From JAIYDQ01 sp034408855 (lineage in GTDB: Bacteria; Planctomycetota; Planctomycetia; Pirellulales; Pirellulaceae), in NCBI GenBank assembly GCA_034408855.1, contig JAWXCK010000156.1, forward strand, positions 10,409 through 74,408: a stretch of 64,000 bases of DNA, read 5' to 3'. The position numbers and the translations under genes were made by a program. The notes beneath the pieces were generated by a model that did no database searches, was not told the DNA's origin, and saw nothing but the letters and a program-made list of their open reading frames with translations. This document shows, piece after piece, positions 1-8,507 of this stretch (position 1 is its first letter; each line of letters opens with the position of its first letter).

Positions 1-558
1 GAGACGCTGGAAATGTATGGTCCCGACGTCGAGAAGATGGGGACGTTTGCCTCGAGCGCCATTCTTGCACGCCGATTGATCGAGCGTGGTGTCCGCGTCG
101 TTCAGCTCTTGCATCGCGGATGGGATCAGCACAATAACTTGCCGAAGCTCATCAAAGGTCAAGTCAACGATGTCGATCAACCGACGGCGGCCTTGATTAA
201 AGATCTGAAACAACGAGGCCTCCTCGAAGATACGCTGGTTGTCTTCGGCGGCGAGTTTGGACGTACTGTCTATTCGCAAGGAAAGCTGGCTGCGGATAAC
301 TATGGTCGTGATCATCATCCTCGCAATTTCTGCATGTGGCTGGCAGGCGGCGGGATTAAGCCTGGAATTACATACGGCGAGACTGACGATTTCAGCTATA
401 ACGTCGTCGAGAATCCAGTCCATCTCAACGACCTCAACGCAACCATACTCCATTGCATGGGGATCGACGATCGAAGGTTAAGCTTCAAATTTCAAGGGCT
501 CGAACAACGACTCACCGGCGTTGAAACACCACGAGTCGTCAAAGAAATTCTGGCGTAG
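1..558 (+). CDS. DUF1501 family protein, C-terminal part
   Basis: The frame is open from base 1, so the gene begins before the window; about 185 C-terminal residues are present. The readable blocks (RRLIERGVRVVQL, GWDQHNN, GGEFGRT, GRDHHPRNF, and a late LNATILHCMGID) are typical of planctomycete DUF1501 proteins. These are sulfatase/alkaline-phosphatase-superfamily-like proteins, usually exported by Tat and often encoded beside DUF1549/DUF1553 cytochrome-type genes. The GGEFGRT and GRDHHP blocks probably carry metal-binding residues, by analogy with the alkaline phosphatase fold. The substrate is unknown. The end is followed by a short hairpin repeat and a convergent desaturase gene. Confidence 0.88.
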   Translation, partial: ETLEMYGPDVEKMGTFASSAILARRLIERGVRVVQLLHRGWDQHNNLPKLIKGQVNDVDQPTAALIKDLKQRGLLEDTLVVFGGEFGRTVYSQGKLAADNYGRDHHPRNFCMWLAGGGIKPGITYGETDDFSYNVVENPVHLNDLNATILHCMGIDDRRLSFKFQGLEQRLTGVETPRVVKEILA

Positions 559-562
559 CCCC

Positions 563-599
563 AGTTCGCACTGCCAGTTCGTACTGCCGCCTTTAGGCG
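563..599. repeat. Short direct repeat plus hairpin between convergent genes
   Basis: Two imperfect 13-nt direct repeats (AGTTCGCACTGCC and AGTTCGTACTGCC, 563-575 and 576-588) run into a small hairpin CGCCT-TT-AGGCG (588-599). The element lies between two convergent stop codons. It resembles other short CCGCC..GGCGG hairpins in this window (40848-40932, about 43405). It could act as a weak bidirectional terminator, but there is no T-tract. Confidence 0.45.
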
Positions 600-613
600 T
601 CTTCTCGTTTGAG

Positions 614-1789
614 CTACGCGACATCGCGACGCGTAGGTTTCTTGCCTTCATTGGTCTTGTCCGAGTTACGGTGAGCTGATTTATTCGCCTTCTCACGCGC
701 CGCTACGGCAGACGCTCTACTCCAAAGAACCGCTAGTTCACCAAGCAAGCTTACTTTGACCGTCTCGCGAAGCGGACTGTCGGCAGGTAAGCCAGCCATC
801 AAGGCGCGATGAGCCTTTCCAAGGTTATGGTATGGAATGCTCGGAAATAGATGATGGGTTGCATGGTATCGAGTTCCAATCGGCCCCCAAAGTTCCGTAA
901 ACCATGGACGATGTGGGTAGTCGCAGGAATCGAGCAACTGCTCTTGGAAGCTTAGTTCGCTTCCGTCTCCCGTCCAACGATGTGCTCCGAGTGTTCGGAT
1001 GTTATTCATAATCAGCAAGCCGAGGCTCACGAAATAGGCTTGAACCCATAGCGGATCAAAAAACTTTCCTTGCAACGGATTGCGCAGTGCAATGAACATG
1101 CAAACACCGAAGCAAGCTAGCTCTTGCATAAACATCATTCGGCGTACGGCTTTACCGGCATCTGGTCGAAAGTACATGATGTCCATTACCATCGAAGAAG
1201 CTCGATGAAACATAACATTACGAATGCGAGGAAAGACCCAACCGATGGGAGCGATCACGGCGAAGCGAAGGAAGCCAGCGAACGGCGTAATCAGGGTAAG
1301 GAGCATGTAGATTACGATGGCACGCGGCGGTTGATGGCTCAAATTCAAATACTCGCCATCTTCTTCGGTTCCATAGCTTTTGCGGCGATGATGGTCAACA
1401 TGCGGATAGTACATGAACGACGGGATCATAAACGGAATTCCGCACAATAAGTTCCAAACAATTCTAAAGCCTCGAAAGCCATCTTTGGGCAGATGGACCA
1501 ACTCATGCGTGAACATGACCGATCGCAAAAACAAAGGAACCACCGCGCAATACAAACTTGCTTTGACTGTCAAGGTGAAGGCCGTCGAACCGGCAAGCCA
1601 ACGATCACTGAAGAGCAACGCGTTGAAAAGAACGTGACCGGTGATGATCGAAACCAAAAAATCGGTCCAGTAGATCCAAGCGACCGGACGGTTGAACGTC
1701 TTGACTAAGCCTTTGGCTTGGCGAAGAGAAAATCTTCCATCACCTTCTTGGATGGAAATCTCGCGATCATCGTTGTGTGTGATAGACAT
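614..1789 (-). CDS. Fatty acid desaturase family protein
   Basis: This is an integral-membrane di-iron desaturase. On the longest reading (TTG at 1810) the three histidine boxes are HELVH (about 102-106), HVDHH (137-141) and HATHH (316-320), which together hold the non-haem di-iron centre. Hydrophobic stretches lie between the boxes, as in the family. The downstream ATG at 1789 is preferred because the upstream start is a TTG with no ribosome binding site. The C-terminal tail is basic. The likely role is to introduce a double bond into membrane acyl chains or a related lipid; neither substrate nor regiospecificity can be read from the sequence. It is convergent with the DUF1501 gene and appears monocistronic. 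Confidence 0.88.
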   Translation of the reverse strand: MSITHNDDREISIQEGDGRFSLRQAKGLVKTFNRPVAWIYWTDFLVSIITGHVLFNALLFSDRWLAGSTAFTLTVKASLYCAVVPLFLRSVMFTHELVHLPKDGFRGFRIVWNLLCGIPFMIPSFMYYPHVDHHRRKSYGTEEDGEYLNLSHQPPRAIVIYMLLTLITPFAGFLRFAVIAPIGWVFPRIRNVMFHRASSMVMDIMYFRPDAGKAVRRMMFMQELACFGVCMFIALRNPLQGKFFDPLWVQAYFVSLGLLIMNNIRTLGAHRWTGDGSELSFQEQLLDSCDYPHRPWFTELWGPIGTRYHATHHLFPSIPYHNLGKAHRALMAGLPADSPLRETVKVSLLGELAVLWSRASAVAAREKANKSAHRNSDKTNEGKKPTRRDVA

Positions 1790-2213
1790 GTTCGAGCAGC
1801 ACCCTGTCAAAAGTCAATTTGTTGGCTCGCTAATTTTTTTCCTAGAACCTACCTTTAGCCTGCAATGGCTAGCAGATAATAGAAATCTTCTCCGTTTTCT
1901 ATCGACAGTCAACACCTATAAAACGCGGAAATCATTACGATTCTTGGTGAACAACAAAACCTTGCGACATTTAAGGGGCGCAGTTGGACGGCGATCTTCA
2001 AAATGTAACGTTTGGCGCGATTGTGGCGTGCCGGAATAGCCTGTGGCACCTTTCCAATCGTCTGGAACATCGGATTAAAATGGCTTTTCCAGGAAAAACA
2101 TCTGGCCAAACCTTGTGGCCATGACATACATTACGTTGATTGACAATTTACTTGAGTCATTCGTGTCGAATTCGTTTTGTGCCGGTTATAACGGTTTTTG
2201 GGATAAGCGTAAG
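1790..2213. other. Intergenic region between divergent genes, no gene seen
   Basis: This stretch separates the divergent desaturase and the 2214 gene. Open frames here have no recognisable protein content, and I see no clear promoter boxes, hairpin or repeat. Promoters for both flanking genes presumably lie in it. Confidence 0.4.
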
Positions 2214-3590
2214 ATGAGTCGTAAAGCAATCTTAACAGCGTTGGTCGTCGCCTTGTGCATTTCGGCATGTGCAGAAGTAGAGGCTTGTCCGTTCTGCTCG
2301 GCATCAGCGCAAACCCTTCGGCAAGACATGCAATCGATGGATGTGGTCGGCCTGGGCGAATTGATTGAGTCGGGCGAGACAGACATCAACGGGCAGGGCG
2401 AATTCAATCTGCTAAAAGTTTGGCGCGGCGAAGCTCTGTTGAAAGGGGTCGCAAAGATTTCGGCTCCGTATTTTGGGCCTGGAAAAGCACCTAAAAAATT
2501 CTTGCTGATGGGCGTGGGAAGCGATGAATTGCTGTGGTCTTCGCCATTGCCCATTTCGACCGAAGCCGAGCAATACTTGCAAAAGGTTTCCGAGCTACCT
2601 GAAGACAACGCAGCGCGGCTCCGGTTTTATATTCGGTACTTAGAAAATGCCGAGTCGCTGTTGGCCCGCGACGCCTATGACGAGTTCGCTCAAACTCCTT
2701 ATGAAGACGTCAAACTTGTTCGCGACGCCATGGACCGTTCCGTGATACTGAGCTGGATCAAGGACAAAGACATCGCTCCCGATCGGAAGCGATTGTACTA
2801 CACGATGCTTGGAATCTGCGGTCAACCTGAAGATGCGAATCTATTGGAATCGTTAATGAAGAGCGAGTCACCTGAAGGACGAACTGGATTGGACGCGTTG
2901 ATCGCTTGCTATTTGACTTTAAAGAGCGAAGCGGGACTTCCGTTGATCGAGGAACTTTTTTTGAGCAACACCAAATGTGTCTATGCAGATACTTACGCTG
3001 CGGTAATGGCGTTGCGATTTCATGGAACCGACGGTGGTGTCTTGCCGCGTGAACGTGTCGTCAAGTCGATGCGGCTAATGCTTGAGCGACCGGAATTTGC
3101 TGACTTGGTCATTCCTGACTTGGCTCGTTGGCAGGATTGGTCCCAAATTGATCGCTTGGTGAAATTGTTTATCGAAGCTAATGAAGACACAAGTTGGGTT
3201 CGCGTTCCTGTCGTAAACTACCTTCGAGCTTGCCCGCTCCCCGAAGCAAAAGAGCAGCTCATTGAACTTGAAAAAATTGATCCTAAAGCCGTAAAGCGGG
3301 CAGCAACTTTCTTTCCCATTCCAGTACCCAACACCCAGCCTGCTGGCCCGGCCAACAACGATACTTCTTTTCAGTGGCCTACTAAGCCAAGCGTGTTGAG
3401 AATGCCGTTGGGAGCTCGAGGCAAGCCGCTTCTGGCATCTTCGAACTTTACGGTGATGTCGGACATCTCTTTTACATCGACACCCGAACCCACGTTGCCA
3501 TTGAACCGCACTTGGCTTGCGACCGTAGGATTCTTATCATGCCTAGGGCTAGGCTTGACGATGTGGTGTGTGATTTCCGGCGGTTCATAA
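2214..3590 (+). CDS. Secreted protein of unknown function with C-terminal membrane anchor
   Basis: I do not recognise a named family. The start at 2214 gives an N-terminus MSRKAILTALVVALCISACA, a signal peptide; the longer frame from 2115 puts 33 residues without a signal in front and is rejected. A CPFC motif follows the signal. The middle is helical and HEAT-like (repeated E/L-rich segments with phrases such as LGICGQPEDANLLESL). A single hydrophobic segment of about 20 residues closes the protein (FLSCLGLGLTMWCVI), so it is probably anchored to a membrane facing outward. It lies 6 nt before the DUF4190-like gene, suggesting co-transcription with the downstream run. Confidence 0.7.
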   Translation: MSRKAILTALVVALCISACAEVEACPFCSASAQTLRQDMQSMDVVGLGELIESGETDINGQGEFNLLKVWRGEALLKGVAKISAPYFGPGKAPKKFLLMGVGSDELLWSSPLPISTEAEQYLQKVSELPEDNAARLRFYIRYLENAESLLARDAYDEFAQTPYEDVKLVRDAMDRSVILSWIKDKDIAPDRKRLYYTMLGICGQPEDANLLESLMKSESPEGRTGLDALIACYLTLKSEAGLPLIEELFLSNTKCVYADTYAAVMALRFHGTDGGVLPRERVVKSMRLMLERPEFADLVIPDLARWQDWSQIDRLVKLFIEANEDTSWVRVPVVNYLRACPLPEAKEQLIELEKIDPKAVKRAATFFPIPVPNTQPAGPANNDTSFQWPTKPSVLRMPLGARGKPLLASSNFTVMSDISFTSTPEPTLPLNRTWLATVGFLSCLGLGLTMWCVISGGS

Positions 3591-3596
3591 TCTTCG

Positions 3597-4274
3597 ATGT
3601 TAGCTAGCTATAACGAGAATTCATTCAGTTCGACTGCCGATGAAGGCGTTTATCAAGCGGTTAGTCGGGCTGCGATAGCAAGTTGCGTTTTGGGCGTGAT
3701 GGGCATACTCAGTTTTTGGCTTGTTCCGATCCTGTTGCTTCCCGTTTTGGGTTTCGTATTCGCCATCATTGGCTTTCGAAATTTGCGGCGTTACAAGGGG
3801 GAATTGACGGGTCGACCAGCCGCTATTCTAGGACTTGCAATTTGTGGCATCACGCTTGCAATCGCTCCTGCATTGCATGCGTATGTTTATGTTACAGAAG
3901 TGCCTGAAGGCTACGAACGTATCAATTTTTCGCAACTCAAAAGCCCCTATATCGATGCCGACATTCCGCCCGAGTCGGCCATGGAATTGAATGGCAAAAG
4001 CGTATTCTTGAAGGGATATATTCATCCGACTTCAATCGCAAGTAGCAGCGCTCGACGCTTTGTTTTAGTGCCAGACCTTGGCACGTGCTGCTTTGGTGGT
4101 CAGCCGAAATTGACGCACATGGTTGAAGTCACGCTGAGTGGCGATAAGTTTGCGAGCTATGGGATGCGACAAGTAAAATTGGCTGGAACGCTTCTGGTGG
4201 ATAATCAATTGAAGCCAGTCTCAGACCTGCAGGGCGTCTACTACCAACTCAAGGCTGACGTCTATCGAGATTGA
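3597..4274 (+). CDS. DUF4190/DUF3299-like membrane protein
   Basis: The first ~95 residues carry two hydrophobic helices separated by a GFRNLRRYKGELTGRPAA loop, the pattern of DUF4190 proteins in which a glycine-rich second helix follows. The C-terminal half resembles DUF3299 (FVLVPDLGTCCFGG, then a TLLVDN..PVSDLQGVYYQLKAD ending), a small exported domain with a conserved CC pair. The predicted topology is two membrane helices with the DUF3299-like domain outside. Function is unknown. It lies 6 nt after the preceding gene and 1 nt before the aminotransferase start, so it is part of a tight operon. Confidence 0.72.
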   Translation: MLASYNENSFSSTADEGVYQAVSRAAIASCVLGVMGILSFWLVPILLLPVLGFVFAIIGFRNLRRYKGELTGRPAAILGLAICGITLAIAPALHAYVYVTEVPEGYERINFSQLKSPYIDADIPPESAMELNGKSVFLKGYIHPTSIASSSARRFVLVPDLGTCCFGGQPKLTHMVEVTLSGDKFASYGMRQVKLAGTLLVDNQLKPVSDLQGVYYQLKADVYRD

Positions 4275-4275
4275 C

Positions 4276-5382
4276 GTGACGCAATATCCAATCTCGCCAT
4301 TCAATTCCGACTTAATCGATTCCGAAATCGAAGCCATTCTGGTTTCGTTAGCCAGAACGGGAGCATGGTCAAGTTACAACGGCCCTTATCTCGATGCACT
4401 GATATCGTCATTAAGCGAACGATGTCAACGAACATATGTGCAGGTTTGCAGCAGCGGTACCATCGCAGTCGAACTTGCCCTTCGCGGCTGCCGGATTGAA
4501 GCTGGCGACGAAGTTATATTGGCCGCTTATGACTTCCCCGGAAACTTTCGAGCCATCGAAGCAATAGGTGCGACAGTCGCAGTTGCCGACATAGGTCCAG
4601 AGAGTTGGAGCCTTGTCGACATCGACGAGCTCGAGCGACTCGTCGGACCGAAAACGAAAGCTGTACTGCTGTCGCATCTTCATGGAACGACGGCTTCCAT
4701 GGCCGCGATTAGCCAATGGGCAATCCAACGCGATTTAAAAGTGATCGAAGATGCTTGCCAAGTTCCCGGTGCTTCGATCGAAGGCCGGCCAGCCGGAAGT
4801 TGGGGTGACTGCAGTGTCCTGAGTTTCGGCGGCAGCAAACTTCTTTCCGCCGGACGCGGTGGGGCGATCCTTACCAATGACGCACGGATCGATCAACGTA
4901 TACGAATTTATCGAGAGCGAGGTAACGACGCTTTTCCTCTTTCCGAACTCCAAGCAGCGGTGCTTGGCCCACAATTGGCCAAACTGGATAAACGAAATCG
5001 GCAACGAGCATCGGTGGTCGCACAAATCGAGCAGCTTGTGTTGCCATGGAAGTGGATGATGTGTCCAAAACGGCTAGAAGCGACTTCCAACGCCGCCTTT
5101 TATAAATGGGGATTCCAAGTTGCTGGTTCTCCATCGCATCCAAATCGTTTGCGTGATGAAGTACTTTCCATCCTACAGAATCACGGAGTCGTCGCTGGTC
5201 CTGGCTTCCGTGGATTCGGCGTTCGATCCCAAGCTCGCTGCCGCCGCAATAACGATTTGCCCTATGCGACACGAGCATCGCAAGCAACGGTGTTAGTACA
5301 TCATACGATGCTTGGACCTCAGCTTTCAAAAAGACTTTTGCTGGTCGACCAGCATTTGCGAGCGGCTAGCTTGATCGACTGA
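4276..5382 (+). CDS. DegT/DnrJ/EryC1/StrS-family PLP aminotransferase
   Basis: The protein is PLP-dependent fold type I. The SSGTIAVELAL block binds phosphate, EDACQVPGAS contains the conserved Asp/His-region element, and GGSKLLSAGRGG supplies the Schiff-base lysine. At 368 residues it is near the usual family length. Members aminate keto-sugars for glycans or antibiotics. It starts with GTG one base after the preceding stop. The company of a GT41-type glycosyltransferase in the same run suggests a glycan role, but ThiE lies between them, so this is inference. A C-terminal segment rich in R/N (RSQARCRRNND) is unusual. Confidence 0.85.
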   Translation: MTQYPISPFNSDLIDSEIEAILVSLARTGAWSSYNGPYLDALISSLSERCQRTYVQVCSSGTIAVELALRGCRIEAGDEVILAAYDFPGNFRAIEAIGATVAVADIGPESWSLVDIDELERLVGPKTKAVLLSHLHGTTASMAAISQWAIQRDLKVIEDACQVPGASIEGRPAGSWGDCSVLSFGGSKLLSAGRGGAILTNDARIDQRIRIYRERGNDAFPLSELQAAVLGPQLAKLDKRNRQRASVVAQIEQLVLPWKWMMCPKRLEATSNAAFYKWGFQVAGSPSHPNRLRDEVLSILQNHGVVAGPGFRGFGVRSQARCRRNNDLPYATRASQATVLVHHTMLGPQLSKRLLLVDQHLRAASLID

Positions 5383-5385
5383 TAA

Positions 5386-6555
5386 ATGGTTACGAGCTTT
5401 CGCAATTCAGACTACATTACAAGTATGGAAACACCAGCAACGGTTGGACAGGCTGTTTATCGAATCCTCGATGCGAATTGCAATCGCGCCTCCGAAGGGC
5501 TTCGTACTCTCGAAGAGTATTTTCGCTTTGTAGTCGAAGAAGTGGAACTTGCGACTGCGTTGAAGCAATTGCGGCATGAGCTCGCGACATTGACTGCATC
5601 ATTTGATCGGACGGAATTGCTTAAGTCTCGGGATGCGACCGGCGACATTGGCCAGTCGATCAAGATGGATACCGAAATCACTCGCGTCGACCTCGCCTCG
5701 ATCGTATCTGCCGCCGCCCATCGTGTGCAGCAATCGCTCCGCTGCCTCGAAGAGTTTAGCAAAATCATCCAACCGACAACTGCCCGATCGATCGAATTGC
5801 TCCGCTACCGAGCGTACGATGTTCTCGCAAAAGCCGAATTGCATTCGCAGCAACATAGGTCGTGGTTGTTTCAGGCTCGGCTCTATGTGCTTATCGATTG
5901 CCAATTACCATTGAAAGTGTTTCTCGATCGCGCCCTGGCACTGTCGATGGCAGGTGTCGAGATCCTTCAGATTCGCGAGAAAAACAGGCCTGCGAGAACC
6001 ATTTCGGCGTATGCAAAATCGTTGTCGGATTGTCTGGATACGAATCGAACGCGTTTGATCATCAACGACCGCGTCGATATGGCAACGCCTGCCATGAGTG
6101 GTGTGCATCTCGGGCAGGAAGACCTTGCCATCACCGAGGCTCGTCCGCTTCTGCGAACCTATCAGTGCATTGGTATCTCAACACATTCGATCGAGCAAGC
6201 GCACGATGCTGAAAACTTCGGTGCCGACTATATCGGTTGCGGCCCGACGTTTCCTTCACAAACCAAAGGCTTCGAAGATTTTCCAGGTCTTGATTTTCTG
6301 CGGCAAGTCGCCGATCAAATTGCGATCCCAGCATTCGCCATTGGAGGCATCACGCTCGATCGGCTCGATGAGGTTTTGGCGACTGGCGCTAGCCGAGTGG
6401 CGGTAAGTCGCGCTATTTGGCACGCTGATAATCCCGGCCAGATGGCAAGTTTGTTTGCGTCGAGATTAGCTTCGCATGTGAGCGGCAACAAAACAGATCG
6501 AACCGAAAATGCGAACGATTCAGTGTCGGTCGAGCAAACGACGGAAAGCGAATAG
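5386..6555 (+). CDS. thiE: Thiamine phosphate synthase with N-terminal ThiD2 domain
   Basis: This is a two-domain enzyme of thiamine biosynthesis. Residues about 22-155 (RILDANCNRASEGLRTLEEYFRF and AAHRVQQSLRCLEEFSK) match the ThiD2 domain, which phosphorylates HMP-P to HMP-PP in some bacteria in place of ThiD. Residues about 165-370 are a ThiE TIM barrel (LYVLID, QIREKN, LIINDRVDMA, GVHLGQEDL, GCGPTFPSQTKG, AIGGIT). ThiE joins HMP-PP to the thiazole phosphate. The fusion would therefore channel two consecutive steps. An alternative start is the ATG at 5425. A charged tail rich in T/E follows the barrel. Confidence 0.92.
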   Translation: MVTSFRNSDYITSMETPATVGQAVYRILDANCNRASEGLRTLEEYFRFVVEEVELATALKQLRHELATLTASFDRTELLKSRDATGDIGQSIKMDTEITRVDLASIVSAAAHRVQQSLRCLEEFSKIIQPTTARSIELLRYRAYDVLAKAELHSQQHRSWLFQARLYVLIDCQLPLKVFLDRALALSMAGVEILQIREKNRPARTISAYAKSLSDCLDTNRTRLIINDRVDMATPAMSGVHLGQEDLAITEARPLLRTYQCIGISTHSIEQAHDAENFGADYIGCGPTFPSQTKGFEDFPGLDFLRQVADQIAIPAFAIGGITLDRLDEVLATGASRVAVSRAIWHADNPGQMASLFASRLASHVSGNKTDRTENANDSVSVEQTTESE

Positions 6556-6566
6556 GTGCCAAGCCA

Positions 6567-8360
6567 ATGGAAGCCAGCTTGCTTGAACAAGCGATTTCGC
6601 ACCACCGATCGGGAGACTTATCGCGCGCCGCGCAAATGTATCGCCAGATCCTCCAAGGCAACCCGCAGCATCCGTCGGCCTTGCACTTGATGGGTGTACT
6701 CGAAATGCAACTCGGTCGCAATGACATCGCTATCGAGTGGATTCGGCGAGCGATAGCATTGGCACCTAACGAACCCACCTTCTACAACAACTTGGGACTC
6801 GCTCTCATCAATCGCCAAGAGACCGACTCGGCAATCGATGTTTTTAAGCGAGGCGTGCAGCTTCAGCCAAATGGCAAAGAACTGCATTTCAATCTTGGCA
6901 TCGCTTACAAAGCAGCAAATCGACATCTAGAAGCATCGCAGTCGTTCCGCAAAGCTATCGAGCTTTCACCTGAATCTATCGACTATGCCTTGGCACTCGT
7001 ACATGAATTGCAGCAACTCTGCGAATGGAACGAAGTGGAGCGACTGGCTCAAAGAGTTGTCGATGCCGTCGACAATCGCAACTTGGATCTCGCGGGAGCC
7101 TCGATTTCTCCTTTTTCATTTCTCTCGCTGCCAATTCCGACTACGGCTCCACAGCAACTTCGATGCGCCCGCATTTGGACTGAAGGCCGACAACCAGGCT
7201 CGACAACCGATTCTCATATTCAGTTGCGTAGAGTTTCAGAAAAGCGACCTGCAAGCATAAAAGTCGGCTATCTCTCAGCTGATTTCAGAGACCATCCCAT
7301 TGCGTATTTGATGGCTGAGCTTTTCGAGAAGCACGATCGAGAGCACTTCGAGATTTTTGGATATTCGATTGGTCGCCGAGATGGAAGTGATATTGGTGAG
7401 CGAGTCATTCGAAGTTTTGACCACTTTCGAGATCTACATCCGCTGACTTACATTGAAGCTGCTCGGCAGATTTCCCTTGACGAAATCGACATTTTAGTCG
7501 ACCTACAAGGCCACACCGATCAGGCTCGTGTAGAAATCCTTGCCTGTCGACCCGCGCCTATTCAAGTCAATTATCTTGGGTACGCCGGTACGATGGGAGC
7601 CGATTTTATCGACTACATTCTCGTCGATGATTATGTCGTTCCGCCAGATCAACAAGCCCACTTTTCAGAATGTCTCGTTCATCTTCCCGGCTGCTATATG
7701 GTGAACGACCGGCAGCGAGAAATTGCGCCGCGAACTCCGACGCGCGCGGAAGTGGGACTGCCCGATCAGGCCATTGTCTTTTGCGCGTTTAACGCGTTTT
7801 ATAAAACAACACGGCAAATGTTCGACGTTTGGATGCGGCTGATGAACGCTATTCCGGAAAGCGTCCTATGGCTGCGTGAAGGCGATCTCAATGCGATGAT
7901 GAATCTACGCCGCGAAGCGCGATTGCGCAACGTGACGAGCGATCGCTTAGTATTTGCTCCGTCTGTTTCGATGCCCGAGCATTTGGCTCGACAGCGGCTT
8001 GCCGATCTTTTTCTCGATACATTTCCATATAACCAACATTCGACAGCCTGCGATGCCTTGCGAGTCGGCTTGCCGGTTGTAACGTTATCGGGCGAGACAT
8101 TTGCGTCCCGCATCGCCGGAAGCCTCCTTCGAGCCGTCAATCTAACGGAATTGATCGCCAACAATATCAATGAATATGAAAAGATCGCCGCTGATCTTGC
8201 GAAAAGCCCGAACAAGATGGCGAATATTCGAAGTAGACTTCAGCGTGAAATCGAACGAACTCCCTTGTTTGATGGAACTGCTTTTGCAAGAAAACTCGAG
8301 CAAGCATTCCGATCGATGTGGCAAACGTATGTCGATGCCCCTTCGTCGGCAAGGCTCTAG
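6567..8360 (+). CDS. TPR-repeat O-GlcNAc transferase-like (SPINDLY/GT41) glycosyltransferase
   Basis: Residues 1 to about 170 are tetratricopeptide repeats (HPSALHLMGVLEMQLGR, EPTFYNNLGLALINR, KELHFNLGIAYKAANRHLEAS). From about 225 the protein is a GT41 catalytic region: VGYLSADFRDHP (the position of the catalytic-region histidine), VDLQGHTDQAR, VNYLGYAGTMGADFIDY, FCAFNAFYKTTRQMFD with the nucleotide-sugar lysine region, and DLFLDTFPYNQHSTACDALRVGLPVVT. Bacterial members glycosylate proteins or lipids; the acceptor is unknown. There is no signal peptide or membrane segment, so it is probably cytoplasmic. It lies 11 nt after thiE and ends the run. Confidence 0.9.
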   Translation: MEASLLEQAISHHRSGDLSRAAQMYRQILQGNPQHPSALHLMGVLEMQLGRNDIAIEWIRRAIALAPNEPTFYNNLGLALINRQETDSAIDVFKRGVQLQPNGKELHFNLGIAYKAANRHLEASQSFRKAIELSPESIDYALALVHELQQLCEWNEVERLAQRVVDAVDNRNLDLAGASISPFSFLSLPIPTTAPQQLRCARIWTEGRQPGSTTDSHIQLRRVSEKRPASIKVGYLSADFRDHPIAYLMAELFEKHDREHFEIFGYSIGRRDGSDIGERVIRSFDHFRDLHPLTYIEAARQISLDEIDILVDLQGHTDQARVEILACRPAPIQVNYLGYAGTMGADFIDYILVDDYVVPPDQQAHFSECLVHLPGCYMVNDRQREIAPRTPTRAEVGLPDQAIVFCAFNAFYKTTRQMFDVWMRLMNAIPESVLWLREGDLNAMMNLRREARLRNVTSDRLVFAPSVSMPEHLARQRLADLFLDTFPYNQHSTACDALRVGLPVVTLSGETFASRIAGSLLRAVNLTELIANNINEYEKIAADLAKSPNKMANIRSRLQREIERTPLFDGTAFARKLEQAFRSMWQTYVDAPSSARL

Positions 8361-8458
8361 CTTCGACATTGGAGAATCGAGATGTTTTTGTTCCTTTTTG
8401 TAACGTCATTCGTTTCCGCTGGCTTTCTGCCTAATGTCGCATCATAGCCAAGAATTTG

Positions 8459-8464
8459 TATAAT
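8459..8464 (+). promoter_or_regulatory. Candidate -10 box (TATAAT)
   Basis: A perfect TATAAT lies 43 nt before the start at 8508. No convincing -35 hexamer is present 16-18 nt upstream. Confidence 0.35.
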
Positions 8465-8507
8465 GTGACACAATTGCCTTCCACCGAAACTTTCCCGAGG
8501 TTATTCG

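Noticed and set aside
2115..2213. 33-residue N-terminal extension of the 2214 gene
   Set aside because: The extension precedes a clear signal peptide that starts at 2214.
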